NCBI GenBank assembly: GCA_016709155.1
Contig: JADJEI010000001.1
Span: forward strand, 372,001 to 436,000
From: Ignavibacteriales bacterium
GTDB taxonomy: Bacteria > Bacteroidota > Ignavibacteria > Ignavibacteriales > Ignavibacteriaceae
Length of the DNA: 64,000 nucleotides
Direction: 5' to 3'
The position numbers and the translations under genes are program-made. This document shows positions 45,259-57,431 of this stretch, piece by piece; position 1 is the first letter of the stretch; each line of letters opens with the position of its first letter. Under the pieces are notes generated by a model, which was given only the letters and a program-made list of their open reading frames with translations, had not been told where the DNA came from and searched no databases.

Positions 45259-48200
45259 CTACTGAATTGAAATCGTCACATCCAGACCGGCTTCGTTTGT
45301 AGTGGTGGGTGGAATTCTGGCTGCTCCTTCCGGTTCAACTGTCGAACGCTTGTAAAAGATTGAAAGTGTAACTTTTGAACTGATCGTGTATTTAATGCGC
45401 GGTTCAATCGTTACTCTTGTTGTACCGTCCTGCGGAATTCCTTCTTCAGAAAAAGTATCCATCTCATAGCGAACAGTTGAATTAACTGCGCTTGTATATG
45501 AGAAACTAAACTCGATATCGTTCTTTAAAGCAACGCCAAACAAAGGAAGTTCGAATCCTGACTTTGTGTAGCCTGCCGTTATTCCGATATCTTTTGTAAA
45601 TGTCTCTGTGATATTTCTTGTTGTTACGCCAAGATCATAAATCGCTTTTGTCGAAAATTTTATGCTGCTGGTTAGATTCCTCCCCATAACTCCCCGAATG
45701 TAAAATTTAATCCAACCAATGGTGAGAATCCATAATCAATTTTTTGAGATTGGATTTCCTGAATTCCATCAGGATTTATTTTCCAGCCTTCCGAATATCC
45801 GGAGGTGTAGGCATGTGTCAGCGAAACTTTAGTAGCAAAGTTTTTGAAAACGCTTAGCTTTTCTAATCCATCCCAGGTTAATGACCAGTTTGGACGCGGA
45901 ACATATTTTGCCACCTCCTTCAAGAAGCCAAGATTCGAGAAAATAGGAAGACTCTCCATTCCTTTTAAAAATGCAACGGATAGATCTTCGCTCTGGTTTG
46001 AAGATAGTGGATTATAATTTTCTGCAACTTTCTTTATACCGCTTTTGAATACCGAGAACACAAGCACAGGCGGGAAGGATAAAAATGAGCGGCTTATCGA
46101 GCCTGTTGAAGTTATATTATTAATTGATGCATTTCCAAAATCATCAGTAGAAAGCGAAGTGTTTTTATTCAGCGACCAGCCAACCTGCCAGTTCAAATCT
46201 ATTTTTGCCCCTTCCCACAACGGACGGGAAGTTTTGAATGTAAAATTATTTTTCTGTGAAAATACATCGCTCAGGTTACCGTGCGGTGCTCGAGGACCAA
46301 CATCACTGCTAAGCCCGAGCATAAATAAACGAGCCGGTCCGCGATCATATTTATAACTGAATCCCCAGAAATTTCCAAAACCACTGCCTGCAGATTTTAT
46401 TCCGGATTTTGAAAGACTATTATCCGAAGAAAAATTCATAGTAAAAGTTTCATAATCAAATAACAAAAACTTTGCAACACTGCGAAGAAATAGTAGTGCA
46501 TTCGTTAATGATGATTTCTTCGGCAAGCCAATTGTAGTAGAATCAATTTCTGCAAACTCTTCATCGAGTTCTAATTCAGAATCTTCCAGATCAATTTCGG
46601 TAGAATCTTGTTCCAAAGTTTTACCTTCATTTTCAAGACTTCTCATTATTGCTTCTTCCAGATTTCTGTTCCTGCCTCTTTTATTGCTTTGCTGTGTTTG
46701 AGTTTTAATTTGATTTTTTATTTGCTCCTGCTGCTCTAAAATAGTTTGTTGTTCTTCAAGTGATTCCTGGAACAATGGCTCCGTTAATGCCTTCCACCTT
46801 AAAGTAACTCCAACTGAAGTGCGGCTCGAATTGCCTGCGCTACGCCCCAAATCAACCTGGCGGAAATCATTATTCCATCTGTATGTTGCGTTGTATGTGG
46901 CAGATGAAATTGTAAAGTACTTATTAATATCCCAAAGCGATGGCATTTTGGGAGTTGATTTTAAATCGAAGGATTGAGTATATGAATAGTCGTTACCAAA
47001 TCCTGTCTGACCAAAAATATCTTTCCATATTTCTTTTTCAGGTCTATCATTGCCAAGTATATCTGTTTCTAAAAATGCAAGTGAAGAATTTATCGTAACA
47101 TTGTACGAAGTTGAAAGATTCAAAATACCGGCTTCGGTAAGTTTCCAATTGAATTGGAACCCCCTCGTAGCCGTAAAATCTCTCGAAACAATTGGATCAG
47201 TAACTGCAGTGCCTTGCGGTCTTGTTACGTTTACGCTTCTGTTTCTCTTAGCTGTTAAACTTGCTGTAAATGACTGTGGCGTGTAATAAACTTTTGCACC
47301 TTTGTAATCAGTCAATAACGAAACTATACTGCCAATAAATGGAATGTTTGCCGGTTGAAAGAAATAATCAGAGCTGAAAGTAATTCCATAATTCATACTT
47401 GCATTCCATATCCAATTTTTACTTGAGAGGACAGTTGGACTTCTTGAAAAACTCTTATTAAAATTGAATCCAAAAGTCAAAGCATTGAATGAATCTCTGA
47501 TATACCACGCTTTCGTTGGGAATTTTATTTTAATATTTGATAACGACCAGCTATCGGAAATATTTAGTGTTTGAGTTTCTGAGATTAAGTCTTCCGGCTT
47601 TTTTGTGGTTAGTAATGTTGTATCGCCCTGACTTTCTTGCAGACGTTTTGCAGCTTCATCAACCCGAACATCGGTGCCCGGAATAAACAGCGGCTTACCA
47701 AGTGATTCGTTGTGGGAGTAATTTAATTTCAAATTACTTTCCGGCAAACTTATCGGCAGCAATTTCAGAATATTCAATTCAGTTGCCACGCCCCAGTTTT
47801 TCTGCTCCACCCTGCTGCCAAATCTATCAGCCAGCTTGTGAAAGTATGGGTTAGTCTGACTCATATTCGCATTAACAGAAAGAAGGTCGGCGAATTTTAT
47901 ACCTGTATTAAAGCTATATGCCCAGCCGGGAGAATCATCTGCTCCAATGACTCTCAACTCGTTCACCCATACCTCGCCACTCACGTTTCCGGTATTATTC
48001 GGGTTGTTAGTATTAAATATTCCAACTGTTAAAAACTTCACCGAAGTAAGTGATGGGTTTCCTTTAACAGAATAAAGATGACCGATCTTTCCATCAACCG
48101 GAACGCTATAAATAAAGTTTATCGAATCTCCCCGCGCCTGTTTAATCGCTGTCAGCTCACTAAATTTTATACTTATTTCATTCCAATCAGGGCGAACAGG

Positions 48201-51200
48201 CTGCCTATATTCGTAGTAGTTGTTCGTATCGCCGCCAAATCTGAAATAAACTTCAGAAGAATAATTAAGTGAATCTGTTGAAGACACAGAACCCGGTGCA
48301 GTATTCATATCGCCGTGAATGAATAACTTCATTTCGGAATAATTAAATACATCCAAAGGTTTAAATAAATATTTAACCCCTTCCCTCTTTTGTCCATCTT
48401 CTAAATTTGTAAGAATGAGATTTAGAGATTGTTCATTCGCAAGAATGTTTTCATCGGGTCTCGTTCTATCACGCTCTCTGCTGATACCCGGAGGAATTGT
48501 GTAATTCGGATTATCTTCAAAACTTATTGTCGAAATTGCAAGCACAGTGTCTTCGGGAATTAATTTCTGCCACTGACTTCCAACAAGATTAAATTCTGCA
48601 AGCCGGAAATGAACCATATCGCTTACACCAGAGACAAACATTCTTATCGTCTCAACATTTGATAAACTTGGACTTCCGACAATTAAAGAAGTATCTTTTA
48701 ACGGCACGCGGAAAAGATACCAGCCGGCTTCTGTTAATCCCCCACCCTGGATAAATGGATTGCTTGCGGCAGAAGTATCAAGTGGTACTTCGTATCTGAA
48801 ATAACTGTTCGCCAAATCTACACTTCCGTTTTTATTCAAATCTTCTGTATCCGGGATTCGTCCAATATCTGTAAGCTGCGCATTCCCTTGCGTTCCATTA
48901 ATACTGAAATAATCAAATAATGTTGGTGTTCCTGACTTCACGAAAACGAAATTGTCTCCGGCAGGATCAGATTTATCACTGCCGTAAGTGGTTCGTTCTA
49001 CATCGTCAAATAGACCATCTAAGCCCCGGTCTTCATCCTGATAATTTATAAATACATCATTAATGTTTTCAGTGTTCAATGTGTTGTTTGGAATTACATC
49101 CTCGCTTATCAAACCAAGATCAATATAAAGTTTGGCATCCGGCGGAGCATTTTGAATTTTCATCCAGAATTCAATAAACTCCACATTCTCTTCAATAAGA
49201 TTATTTGCAGTTGAAGATAAAATCCTTTGCATACCCCCCCAGCTTTTCGTTGGAGTTGATAAATCAGGGCTGTAGTTATATGTTCCGGGAGTATCAGGCA
49301 TAAAGACATAATCCATAACTGTAACCTGCTGATCAGATGTAGCAACTTGCTTTCTATCTCCGAAAATTTCTTTAACCTCCACATCAGACGGAGTGACAGT
49401 AAACCAAAAACTTTTGCCTTTGTGGATCATTTTATCCGCTCTGCTAAACCCTAACAGGTTCGAAAGAGAGTCAGGGGCACTTAGATCTTTCCAGCCGGTG
49501 TAACCAACTCCAATTGGAATTGTTCGCTTGGCGCCTTCGAAGTCATCTATGTAAGCAATGCTTTGCCCGTTGTCAGTACTTATTGTACTTTTCTTTGTAT
49601 TAGGGTCAGGATTAATGTAAGCATATTCTCCAGCGAGAGTAAATGTTGACATCTCCCGAGTTGAAATTATTTTATCAAGAAGCTTGGTAATAATTGGTAA
49701 ATCGCCCGACGTAGAAAAATCAACTCCATAAATTGTGTTGCTCAGCGGCTCTTCACCAATTCTGACTTTATCACTCAATGTTTGCTGATTCAAATTCAAA
49801 ATAGAAAAACCAAGTTTTGTCTTTTGAGAAAAATCGAAAATACCCCGCGCACCAAGCAAAGTTTTTGAAGCAAGCTGAAATAAATCATTCTGTTCATAAG
49901 TGACTTTTAGGTTTGCGCCCGGCACCAATGCTGCGTCATTTTTAATTGTTAGCTGTCCGATATTGTAATCTACAGAGTAATCAACATTGGGAGTTAGTTC
50001 CCTTCCATCTAAGAGTACTCGGACAGAATTTTCAACAATATTAAATCCAAGTTGATAAATTGAAGTAGCATCACCGGTACTTTTCCCTGTCATCACCCAT
50101 TTGTCTTTTATCTTTTCCTGCTGAGCAAAAGTTTTTGTGGTATCATAAATCTGCTGGAAATTTAGTGAGTCGGGAATGCTTGCAGGCAAGTCTCTTCCGA
50201 AAGGCTGCAGCACCGGAAAAATTATTTCGCCCGTTGTTGGAAGGATTGTTATGCTTGGCAAATAATCAAAAACGTTATCGCCAATATTTCCGGGCGTTGG
50301 CTGCTTGCTCTTATCAAGAATATCTAAACCGAAAGCATTAAGCAATCTAACCGCGCCATCTGGAGTTGGAAGATCTGTCACAGGATCTTGCCCTTCAAGT
50401 TCATATTTAATATTGAATTCAAAACCATCCTCCTTAATATTTCTCGCTCCGAGAGGATAAATATTTCTTAATTGAAGTTTCCACGCAGTTTTGAATTGTG
50501 GTTGAAGGTTTTTTGGTTTAATAAGTTTCAGAACAATTTTCTGAGAAGTATCTGCAGCAGTTGTAGTGATAAAATCACCATAGAAAAAGTCATCTCCACT
50601 GCTCGGTGAAAGTCCATCATAACGATAGGCAACTGCAATAATATCCTGTTCATTAATCGTTGAGTTAAAAGTGATATAACCCGTTTCGCGATGCAGAGTA
50701 TAATCTACCCCTTCTGTCAATAAAAGGAACCTGCCTGTCTCCTCCTGCCCGGGGATTGGATTTGAAAGATCTTCTCTTAAATTATCAGAGTATGAGCCTG
50801 CTGTATCAATCGGGCTCAAGTTAATGTACGCATTTGCAAATCTAATCCTGTGTGTAGAGGGGGGTGGGACTTCCATAATACTGATTAAAAATATTTAATA
50901 CCGGATCGGCATAAATCGTGTCGAGAAAATAGTGATTAGTTGAATACTCGTAAGGTCGAATAGCAAATTCAGTTGCTGTACTTCCGCCGCTTACTTCAAC
51001 TTCTTTAATTTCACCTTTCTTTTGTGAAGCGATAGTAGTTAATGAAAGCGGACCCATTTTAAATTGTGCTTTAATACCAAACAGAGCTTCACCACCGCCA
51101 ACCAATGGAGATGTTTGCAGTGAAACGTTTCCAGCCTCTATACTTTGAATTATTTCATCTTCGTACCCGGTGTATTTTATCTTTAGTTGGTTTTCATATT

Positions 51201-52173
51201 CGAAAGTTCGCTCGGTGTTCCAATCCGCACTGATATTAAGCTTATCGCCGATTGTACCATTAACACTGATCTGTACTTGCTGTTTAAAGTCAGGTTCATT
51301 GCGTGTGTTGCCAAGACTCGAAGCAGTAACCCCTTCGGTAGTTTCGTTTCGCCATGCACCGTGTATTTGCACGCTGCCTCCAATCTTCAAACTAATTTTT
51401 GGAGGTCCAAAAATACTTAACACACCAACACTCGGAAGTGGAATTTCAAAATCTGTAATATCCTTTATTACATCGCTTAGACTTTTTGTACCTTCTGTAA
51501 GTTGATATTCATACCCTATCGTTTCCCACATTTCCCGTTCACGAGTATCAAGACGAAGCTTGATGTATTCTTCAATCGGAAGAGTTAATAATATTTTAGA
51601 GGGCTTCCCGGCAATTTCTTCTTTTATCGTTACAAACTTCCCGGTGGAATCAATTTCGATTTTTCTTATGCGCTGATTTGCCTTCGCAAAAAAACTCGAC
51701 TGCTTTTTTATATTCAACTGTGTGTAGGGAACGTCTTCACGAACATAGTGAAAATATTTTAACCGATTTGTGGAATCAAGTGCCATCGAATCAACTTTAA
51801 CGGTGTCAAGATTTGTTTTCAGCGAATCGCCTAAATTAATAGTTGAGTCTGTTTTAGATAAGAGTGAGTCGGGTGTTATTTTATCTGTTGAATCTGGCGG
51901 GAATAAGAAATCCCCCTTCTTAAAAATAATAGAAAGCGGATTCTCATCTTTAGGTAGAATACTGCCAGTCTGATTTGAGTCTGAGATTTTCAAACCAGAT
52001 TGAGATTCGGAAACAGGTTTGTCTTGAGTTATGAATTGAAAACATGCCTGAAACCAAATAGATTCATCTACTTGAGATATATGAGGAGAATTAAAACCTA
52101 AATTAATACCCGCAAAAAACAGAACGCTTGAAACCCCTGCAATGCGGAAAATCTCCCATAATAATTTTTTCAT
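45259..52173 (-). CDS. sprA: Giant T9SS translocon protein SprA (two frameshifts)
   Basis: Three frames make one gene. The N-terminal part (start ATG 52173, MKKLLWEIFRIAGVSSVLFF signal) runs to a G-run at 50859-50864, where one extra base shifts the frame. The long middle (with IRFANAYINLSPIDT, ISFSPTT-like SprA N domains, and the repeated barrel strands) runs to a C-run at 45682-45685, where one base is missing. The tail (LTSSIKFSTKAIYDLGVTTRN) ends at 45259. Restored length is about 2,304 residues, close to known SprA/Sov proteins, which form a 36-strand barrel in the outer membrane. It exports proteins with the C-terminal sorting domain. Confidence 0.9.
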
Positions 52174-52461
52174 TCTATCGCTGATGAAGAATACCTTAGA
52201 ATTAATTAACAAATTTCGTAGAAACTATCTATAACTACTCCTTTAATAATTATGAAAATATTGGCTGAAAAAGTAGACTGAATAAATGAAGGTAATTTTT
52301 TTTCACTTAATTTTTACCGCTTAATGTTTCATACGGATTTCTTTTGGAAATTTTTAATATTCGGTTTGTCAATCTTCATGGAAAGTTTATTTTTCAGTGA
52401 ACGTAATTAATTAAAATTACTTCCAATTATTAAATTATTAATATGATAGAAAGAACCTGAA

Positions 52462-53850
52462 ATGAAATTATCAAATACATTGCTGCTGACCATCGTACTT
52501 TCAATAAAATTATTATATCCTCAATCTGATAGCAGCGAAAAAATAAAAACATACTTTGACGTTGCTGATAAAATTGTAAGAACGACCTTGAACGAACAGC
52601 CCGGTTACCAATGGCTTGATGAGCTATGTAAAATTGGTCCGCGTCTGAGCGGTTCAAATAATTCATTAACAGCAATACATTGGGCGGATGAAAAGATGCA
52701 GTCACTCGGCTTCGACAAAGTTTGGATTCAGCCCGTTATGGTGCCGCATTGGGAAAGGGGCGATATTGAAAAGGCTGTAATCACCGAATCAAATTATTTT
52801 TTAGGAAGAGAGCTGCGGGTAATTGCTCTCGGCGGAAGCGTTGGAACAGATGAGGATGGGGTAACCGCAGAAGTTCTTGAAGTTAAAAATTTTGATGAGT
52901 TAAAACAAAAAAAAGAATTAGCTAAAGGGAAAATTATTTTTTTCAGTCGTCCGCTCGATATGGGATTGATAAATACATTTGCCGGCTATGGCGGTGCAGT
53001 TGATCAGCGCAGCAGAGGTGCAATTGAAGCTGCAAAGTATGGAGCAATTGGAATAATCATCCGCTCGGTTACAACCAGGCACGATAACGTACCCCATACC
53101 GGAGTAATGCACTACGTTGATAGTCTTCCTAAAATTCCTTCGGTTGCGGCGGGATATATTGATGCAGACTTTCTCAGTGATGCTCTGAAAAATGATCCTC
53201 ACTTAAAAATTACTATCAAATTAAATTGTAAAACATTGCCGGAAGAGCGGTCATATAATCTTATTGGCGAAATTACCGGAAGCGAATTTCCGAATGAAGT
53301 AATCGTGGTTGGCGGACACTTTGACAGTTGGGATCAAGGCACAGGTGCACACGATGACGGTGCCGGATGCGTGCAATCAATGGAGGTGGTTTACTTATTA
53401 AAGAAATTAAACATCCAACCGAAACGTACAATTCGTTGCGTACTTTTTATTAATGAAGAGAACGGTTCACGCGGCGGAATTGAGTACGGCGCTTACTCCG
53501 ATTCATCCAGTGAAAAACATATTGCAGCTATCGAATCCGATAGAGGTGGATTTACTCCTGTTGGATTTGATGTTGACTCGGATTCCTTAACACTATTAAA
53601 AATTCAAAGCTGGCTTCCTGTTTTGAAAAAAGCATCAATTGAATGGATAGAGAAAGGCGGCAGCGGAGTTGATGTATCGCATATTAAAAATGCCGATGCA
53701 TTAATCGGTTATGTCCCTGATGACCAACGTTACTTTGATTTTCATCATTCAGCCAATGATGTGTATGAAGCTGTCAACCCGCGCGAACTCGAACTTGGTT
53801 CGGCGGCAATAACAATACTCGCTTATCTTTTAAGTGAAGAAGGGCTTTAA
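52462..53850 (+). CDS. M28 family zinc aminopeptidase, secreted
   Basis: 462 residues with a signal peptide (about 1-20). A protease-associated insert (residues 125-250) precedes the M28 core. Zn-site motifs: GGHFDSWDQGTGAHDDGAG (His, Asp), INEENGSRGG (Glu-Glu), IESDRGGF (Asp) and FDFHHSANDV (His). Substrates are peptides; exported in this group. The upstream 250 bases from sprA hold its promoter. Confidence 0.92.
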   Translation: MKLSNTLLLTIVLSIKLLYPQSDSSEKIKTYFDVADKIVRTTLNEQPGYQWLDELCKIGPRLSGSNNSLTAIHWADEKMQSLGFDKVWIQPVMVPHWERGDIEKAVITESNYFLGRELRVIALGGSVGTDEDGVTAEVLEVKNFDELKQKKELAKGKIIFFSRPLDMGLINTFAGYGGAVDQRSRGAIEAAKYGAIGIIIRSVTTRHDNVPHTGVMHYVDSLPKIPSVAAGYIDADFLSDALKNDPHLKITIKLNCKTLPEERSYNLIGEITGSEFPNEVIVVGGHFDSWDQGTGAHDDGAGCVQSMEVVYLLKKLNIQPKRTIRCVLFINEENGSRGGIEYGAYSDSSSEKHIAAIESDRGGFTPVGFDVDSDSLTLLKIQSWLPVLKKASIEWIEKGGSGVDVSHIKNADALIGYVPDDQRYFDFHHSANDVYEAVNPRELELGSAAITILAYLLSEEGL

Positions 53851-53864
53851 ATAGCTGAACAAAG

Positions 53865-54021
53865 TCAAGTCTCACGCTTTCCAAACAAAAAATCACACAA
53901 AGCCATCACTTTGTGAAAAGAACGACAAATAAAGTATTTACAAAAACAAGTTAAACACCCCGGCTTACAATTGATCTCTCCTTAGGTCTAGGGAGTGGTC
54001 ATTTAGTATTGGCTGGTTATG
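53865..54021. repeat. Cassette-array boundary/spacer Z (attC-like)
   Basis: Contains GCCATCACTTTGTGAAAAG and AAAAGAACGACAAAT (shared with spacer A) and ends in GCTGGTTATGTG at 54012-54023. In - orientation the end reads CACATAACCAGC, the R''-like core after the cassette 1 gene. Confidence 0.6.
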
Positions 54022-54023
54022 TG

Positions 54024-54335
54024 TTAATTACTTTTTATTTGATTAACAAAGTTTTCAATGTCAAATAATTTATGACCTTCAAACACAGTTAAAATATCAA
54101 TAGATTTTTTCTTAATTAAATAAACTATTCTATAATTTTTGTATAAAATTTCCCTTATTTGACTTATTGATAATTCGGGGACTATTCTTCCTTTTTCTGG
54201 AAATTCTATTAAGTCTTCAACGAGTGAAATTAGCTTGTCAGTTAATTTAAATGCAGCATTAGGATTATCTTGAGAGATGAAATCTTCAATTTCTTGAATA
54301 TTAAGAAGTGATTCTTTTGCCCAAGTAATTTTCAT
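54024..54335 (-). CDS. RelE/ParE family toxin
   Basis: 103 residues. ParE/RelE fold: ITWAKESLLNIQEIEDFISQ, ELSISQIREILYKNYRIVYLI and ILTVFEGHKLF. It would inhibit gyrase or cut mRNA at the ribosome; ParE-like residues are favoured by the SIxxIREILYKNYRIVY pattern. Encoded two bases after the antitoxin gene in cassette 1. Confidence 0.85.
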   Translation of the reverse strand: MKITWAKESLLNIQEIEDFISQDNPNAAFKLTDKLISLVEDLIEFPEKGRIVPELSISQIREILYKNYRIVYLIKKKSIDILTVFEGHKLFDIENFVNQIKSN

Positions 54336-54337
54336 TT

Positions 54338-54622
54338 TTATTTTTTAACTCTGTGTTTTGCCAATTCATTTCTTAATTGAGAAGTAGATAAAACTTCTCC
54401 CTTTTCTGAATTAGCTAGTCCTCTTGAAATTGAATCAATAAATAGTTTGGATTCTCGAAGTTCATCAAATTCTTCTGGCGACACTAAAACTCCAGCTGGT
54501 TTTCCATTTTGTGTAATAATTAATGAATTTTTACGAGTTTGTAAATCCTTTAAATATTTTGCTAAACTAGCTTTAAATTGTCCTACTGGAATTATGTCAC
54601 TTGACACTGATATATTTCTCAT
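54338..54622 (-). CDS. Phd/YefM family antitoxin
   Basis: 94 residues. DNA-binding Phd/YefM N-terminus IIPVGQFKASLAKYLKDL and NSLIITQNGKPAGVLVSPEE; the C-terminal half is polar and would wrap the toxin. It neutralises the toxin of the next gene and represses the pair. Only 2 bases separate the two genes. Confidence 0.85.
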   Translation of the reverse strand: MRNISVSSDIIPVGQFKASLAKYLKDLQTRKNSLIITQNGKPAGVLVSPEEFDELRESKLFIDSISRGLANSEKGEVLSTSQLRNELAKHRVKK

Positions 54623-54701
54623 TTTATGCCTTTCTTTTTGCCTAAATTTAGGCTCTAATTTAATGCTGAATTACGACTTAAACAAGAACATTATTTAACA
54701 C

Positions 54702-55008
54702 ATAACGGTTTTGTCTATAGAAAAGAAAGTCCCCGCTAAAAACATACGGGATAAACAATAGAAAACAATTTGCCCCTGGATTATAATTCCTATTTTCTGC
54801 CTGTCCCTTTGGGAACTTCGGTCTCACGGGCAAGACCAATTGATTATTTTTATTTTGTTAATTAAAAAATCTGCAATAGCCATCACTTTGTGAAAAGAAC
54901 GACAAATAATATATTTAAATAAACAAGCGCACCATTTTGGGTTTACACTAATCGCTCAAGTAGAGTGAGCCTGCTCCAATGGGGTTCATTAGCATTTGCT
55001 GGTTATGT
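54702..55008. repeat. Spacer A, long attC-like repeat region
   Basis: Starts CACATAACGG (54699-54708) and ends GCTGGTTATGTGC (54999-55010). Contains the same GCCATCACTTTGTGAAAAG block as spacer Z. The outer CACATAAC/GTTATGTG pair is the recombination-core-like part. Confidence 0.6.
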
Positions 55009-55587
55009 GCTTTTGATATTTAGGGCATCTGTTTCTAATAAAGAATATATTGCACTGTCTAAGTACTTGCCTTTATATAGATAATCTTCTTTAAAATGAG
55101 CTTCTTTTTTGAATCCAAATTTTTCTAAGATTTTAATTGAACTTTCATTTTGTGGATTAACATTACCTTCTATGCTATGCAATCCAAATTCTCCAAATCC
55201 AAATTCTAATACCCTGACCATCGCTTCTGACATCAACCCTTTTCGCCAATATTCAGGCTTTAATGCATATCCTATTTCTGCTCTGACTCCTTGCCTATTT
55301 AACCGCCAATATCCAATGTACCCAATTACTTCAAGAGTATTTTTTTTTCGAATAATCCAATTTATACCTGATTTATCCTTATAAGCTTGTATTATTTCAT
55401 TTATCATTTTCTTAGAATCTTCAACTGTCTTATGACAATCCTTATCTAAATATTGCATAACTCTTATATCTGAACGAATTTTAAATATTTCATTTACGAC
55501 GGTAATTGTAAAATTTTGCAGAAAAAGGTTATTTGTTTCAAGGTTTGGGAATTGATTAAAAACATTATCATTTATTGCGAAATTCAT
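55003..55587 (-). CDS. GNAT acetyltransferase (RimJ/RimL type)
   Basis: 194 residues from ATG 55587 (a GTG seven codons earlier is also open). GNAT motif A is EIGYALKPEYWRKGLMSEAM (RxxGLM), followed by EFGLHSIEGNVNPQNESSIK and FGFKKEAHFKEDYLYKG. It acetylates an N-terminus or a small amine. Its stop codon TAA lies within the GTTATGTGC core of the cassette end. Confidence 0.88.
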   Translation of the reverse strand: MNFAINDNVFNQFPNLETNNLFLQNFTITVVNEIFKIRSDIRVMQYLDKDCHKTVEDSKKMINEIIQAYKDKSGINWIIRKKNTLEVIGYIGYWRLNRQGVRAEIGYALKPEYWRKGLMSEAMVRVLEFGFGEFGLHSIEGNVNPQNESSIKILEKFGFKKEAHFKEDYLYKGKYLDSAIYSLLETDALNIKST

Positions 55588-55607
55588 TTTAACTTTTTTT
55601 TTAAGCA

Positions 55608-55966
55608 CCTAACGATTTGTTATCCCGATTGAATCGAGACAAGTTATTAAAACACAATGGCAATGTCACAGTATAAATTATTTTTTTTAATCCCGCATTT
55701 AGCGGGGATAGATTTCCATTTCATTTTTACTTTAGTAAAAATATTCATTTATTTTCAAAAACTTCTACACCAAAATGACGAAATTACTATCCTCTTAAAA
55801 TAGAGTATTATTCAACTGAAATTATCCCACGGGCTTGTTACTCTTTTTTTAAGAACTCTTTTTGAGCATTGGATTTTTATGCTCTTTCCTAAGATACTCG
55901 GGCTGTGATTATCCTTTTTTTTCGCACATGCATTATCAACGGGTTATCTATAATGGCTTGTTATGT
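55608..55966. repeat. Spacer B, long attC-like repeat region
   Basis: Begins CACCTAACGATTTGTTATCCC with a hairpin ATCCCGATTGAATCGAGAC, then TTAAAACACAATGGCAATG, CCCGC/GCGGG and GAGCAT/ATGCTC hairpins, and ends at GGCTTGTTATGTTG. Shares the modules ATTATCCCACGGGCTTGTTA and AAGAACTCTTTTTGAGCAT with spacer C. Confidence 0.65.
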
Positions 55967-55972
55967 TGATTC

Positions 55973-56392
55973 TTAAATTGTTTCCCAACTTTTCAAATAT
56001 TCTTCAGCTGTAGCAATTGGAATTTTACTTTTCTTAAAATCAACTTTATTTCTAGTGAGTGTTAAATTAATTCCATTATTTACTGCTGTGAAATATTGAA
56101 TTGCATCTTCAAAATCTGAGAAATCTGAGTTTAAAGATTGTTCAATAACTCTTTCATCTACTGGTAATATATTTATTAAAGTTTTCAATTTTCTCAAACT
56201 TTTAAGCGCGGATAAATTTGATGTATTTTTTTTAAGAAGATAATGTAGATTTGCAAAAACTATTGGTGAAGTAAAACCTATAATTTTTTGTTGATCAATT
56301 AACGTAAATAATTTTGCTGCAAAAATATAATTTGGTTCTCGTTTGGCAAGCAAATCTAATATTATATCAGAGTCAACAAATACTTTTTTCAT
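55973..56392 (-). CDS. PIN-domain toxin (VapC-like)
   Basis: 139 residues. PIN acidic residues: VDSDIILDLLAKREP at the N-terminus, SDFSDFEDAIQYFTA in the middle and TRNKVDFKKSKIPI at the end. It would be a Mg-dependent RNase. It overlaps its antitoxin gene by one base. Confidence 0.87.
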   Translation of the reverse strand: MKKVFVDSDIILDLLAKREPNYIFAAKLFTLIDQQKIIGFTSPIVFANLHYLLKKNTSNLSALKSLRKLKTLINILPVDERVIEQSLNSDFSDFEDAIQYFTAVNNGINLTLTRNKVDFKKSKIPIATAEEYLKSWETI

Positions 56393-56640
56393 TAAGAATA
56401 TTTCTCTTCAAGATGTTTTCCATAAGTTTCTTTGATATTTATATTATCAGATAAATTTATAATTCCAGATAACTCTACTACATTTGGAGAAATTTCAATT
56501 TCATCTAAAAATTCTTTATTCGAGATTAGATTAAAATAATTTTCAACAATTCCAGAAAGGCTTTGTTTGTTTTTCTTTGCGTATTTTTTGGCTTTCTCAA
56601 TTGCTCTTTTGTTTAATTTAAGAGTTAATTTAGTATTCAT
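56392..56640 (-). CDS. Antitoxin of the DUF6364/ribbon-helix-helix type
   Basis: 82 residues. LTLKLNKRAIEKAKKYAKKN followed by KQSLSGIVENYF is a ribbon-helix-helix DNA-binding part as in DUF6364 antitoxins paired with PIN toxins. The C-terminal 35 residues would bind the toxin. Confidence 0.75.
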   Translation of the reverse strand: MNTKLTLKLNKRAIEKAKKYAKKNKQSLSGIVENYFNLISNKEFLDEIEISPNVVELSGIINLSDNINIKETYGKHLEEKYS

Positions 56641-56721
56641 TTCAAACCTTTATTTTTACGTATATTTTATATTTTAAAATACGTACAATAATTCCATAAT
56701 TCAAATGGTTTTTTTGGCAAT

Positions 56722-57097
56722 ATCACGGCGTGTTATCCCGATAGTGTCGAGACAAGCTGTTAAAACACAATGGCAATGCCACCGAATAAATTATTTTGTT
56801 ATACATCCCCCGGGTAGCAGCCTGGTGCTTTAATGCCCGCCTGGTCCCGCAGAGCGGGAATCCGGGTGCTGATGTATTTTTTATTAGTGGAATTGAAATA
56901 AACATTTTTTATTTCAATTACCCCGTTCAATAGAGTATTATTCAACTGAAATTATCCCACCGGGCTTGTTACTCCTTTTTTAAGAACTCTTTTTGAGCAT
57001 TGGATTTTATGCTCTTTCCTAAAATCTCTTCCACTCTCCTTTCTTTTCAATCTATATTCACAAAGTGGTGGTCGTCAATATTGGCTTTTTATATAGC
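56722..57097. repeat. Spacer C, long attC-like repeat region
   Basis: Starts TATCACGGCGTGTTATCCCG with hairpin and the AACACAATGGCAATGCCAC block, as in spacers B and G. It includes an imperfect hairpin around 56815-56880 and the GAGCAT module. Left core is weak (GGCTTTTTATATAGCG). Confidence 0.6.
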
Positions 57098-57101
57098 GTC
57101 T

Positions 57102-57431
57102 TTATCTTAAAAATCTATTGCTCAAGATTTCTTGAATATTTCTTCTTCCATCAATTACTGAATGTATATAAATTAAGTTGCCTTCAATTTCGTATATAAT
57201 ACGGTAAGGTTTATAGAGAATCTCTAAATAACTTTTAATTCCGGTTGGTCTCAGTTCAGGTGGAATGTGTCCTCTCTCTGGAAATTTTTCTAGCTTTAAG
57301 CAAGTTTCTTCTAAAGCATCTAAAAGTCTATTTGCTGATTGAATACTATCATTTATTGAAGCATAAATAAATATTTCTTTGAGATCTAACTTGGCTTGAG
57401 GATCTATTATAACTTTATACTTCATAGTCAT
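57102..57431 (-). CDS. RelE/ParE family toxin
   Basis: 109 residues: YKVIIDPQAKLDLKEIFIYA, KFPERGHIPPELRPTGI, KSYLEILYKPYRIIYEIEGN, and IHSVIDGRRNIQEIL. ParE/RelE-type. Start overlaps the antitoxin stop by four bases. Confidence 0.85.
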   Translation of the reverse strand: MTMKYKVIIDPQAKLDLKEIFIYASINDSIQSANRLLDALEETCLKLEKFPERGHIPPELRPTGIKSYLEILYKPYRIIYEIEGNLIYIHSVIDGRRNIQEILSNRFLR

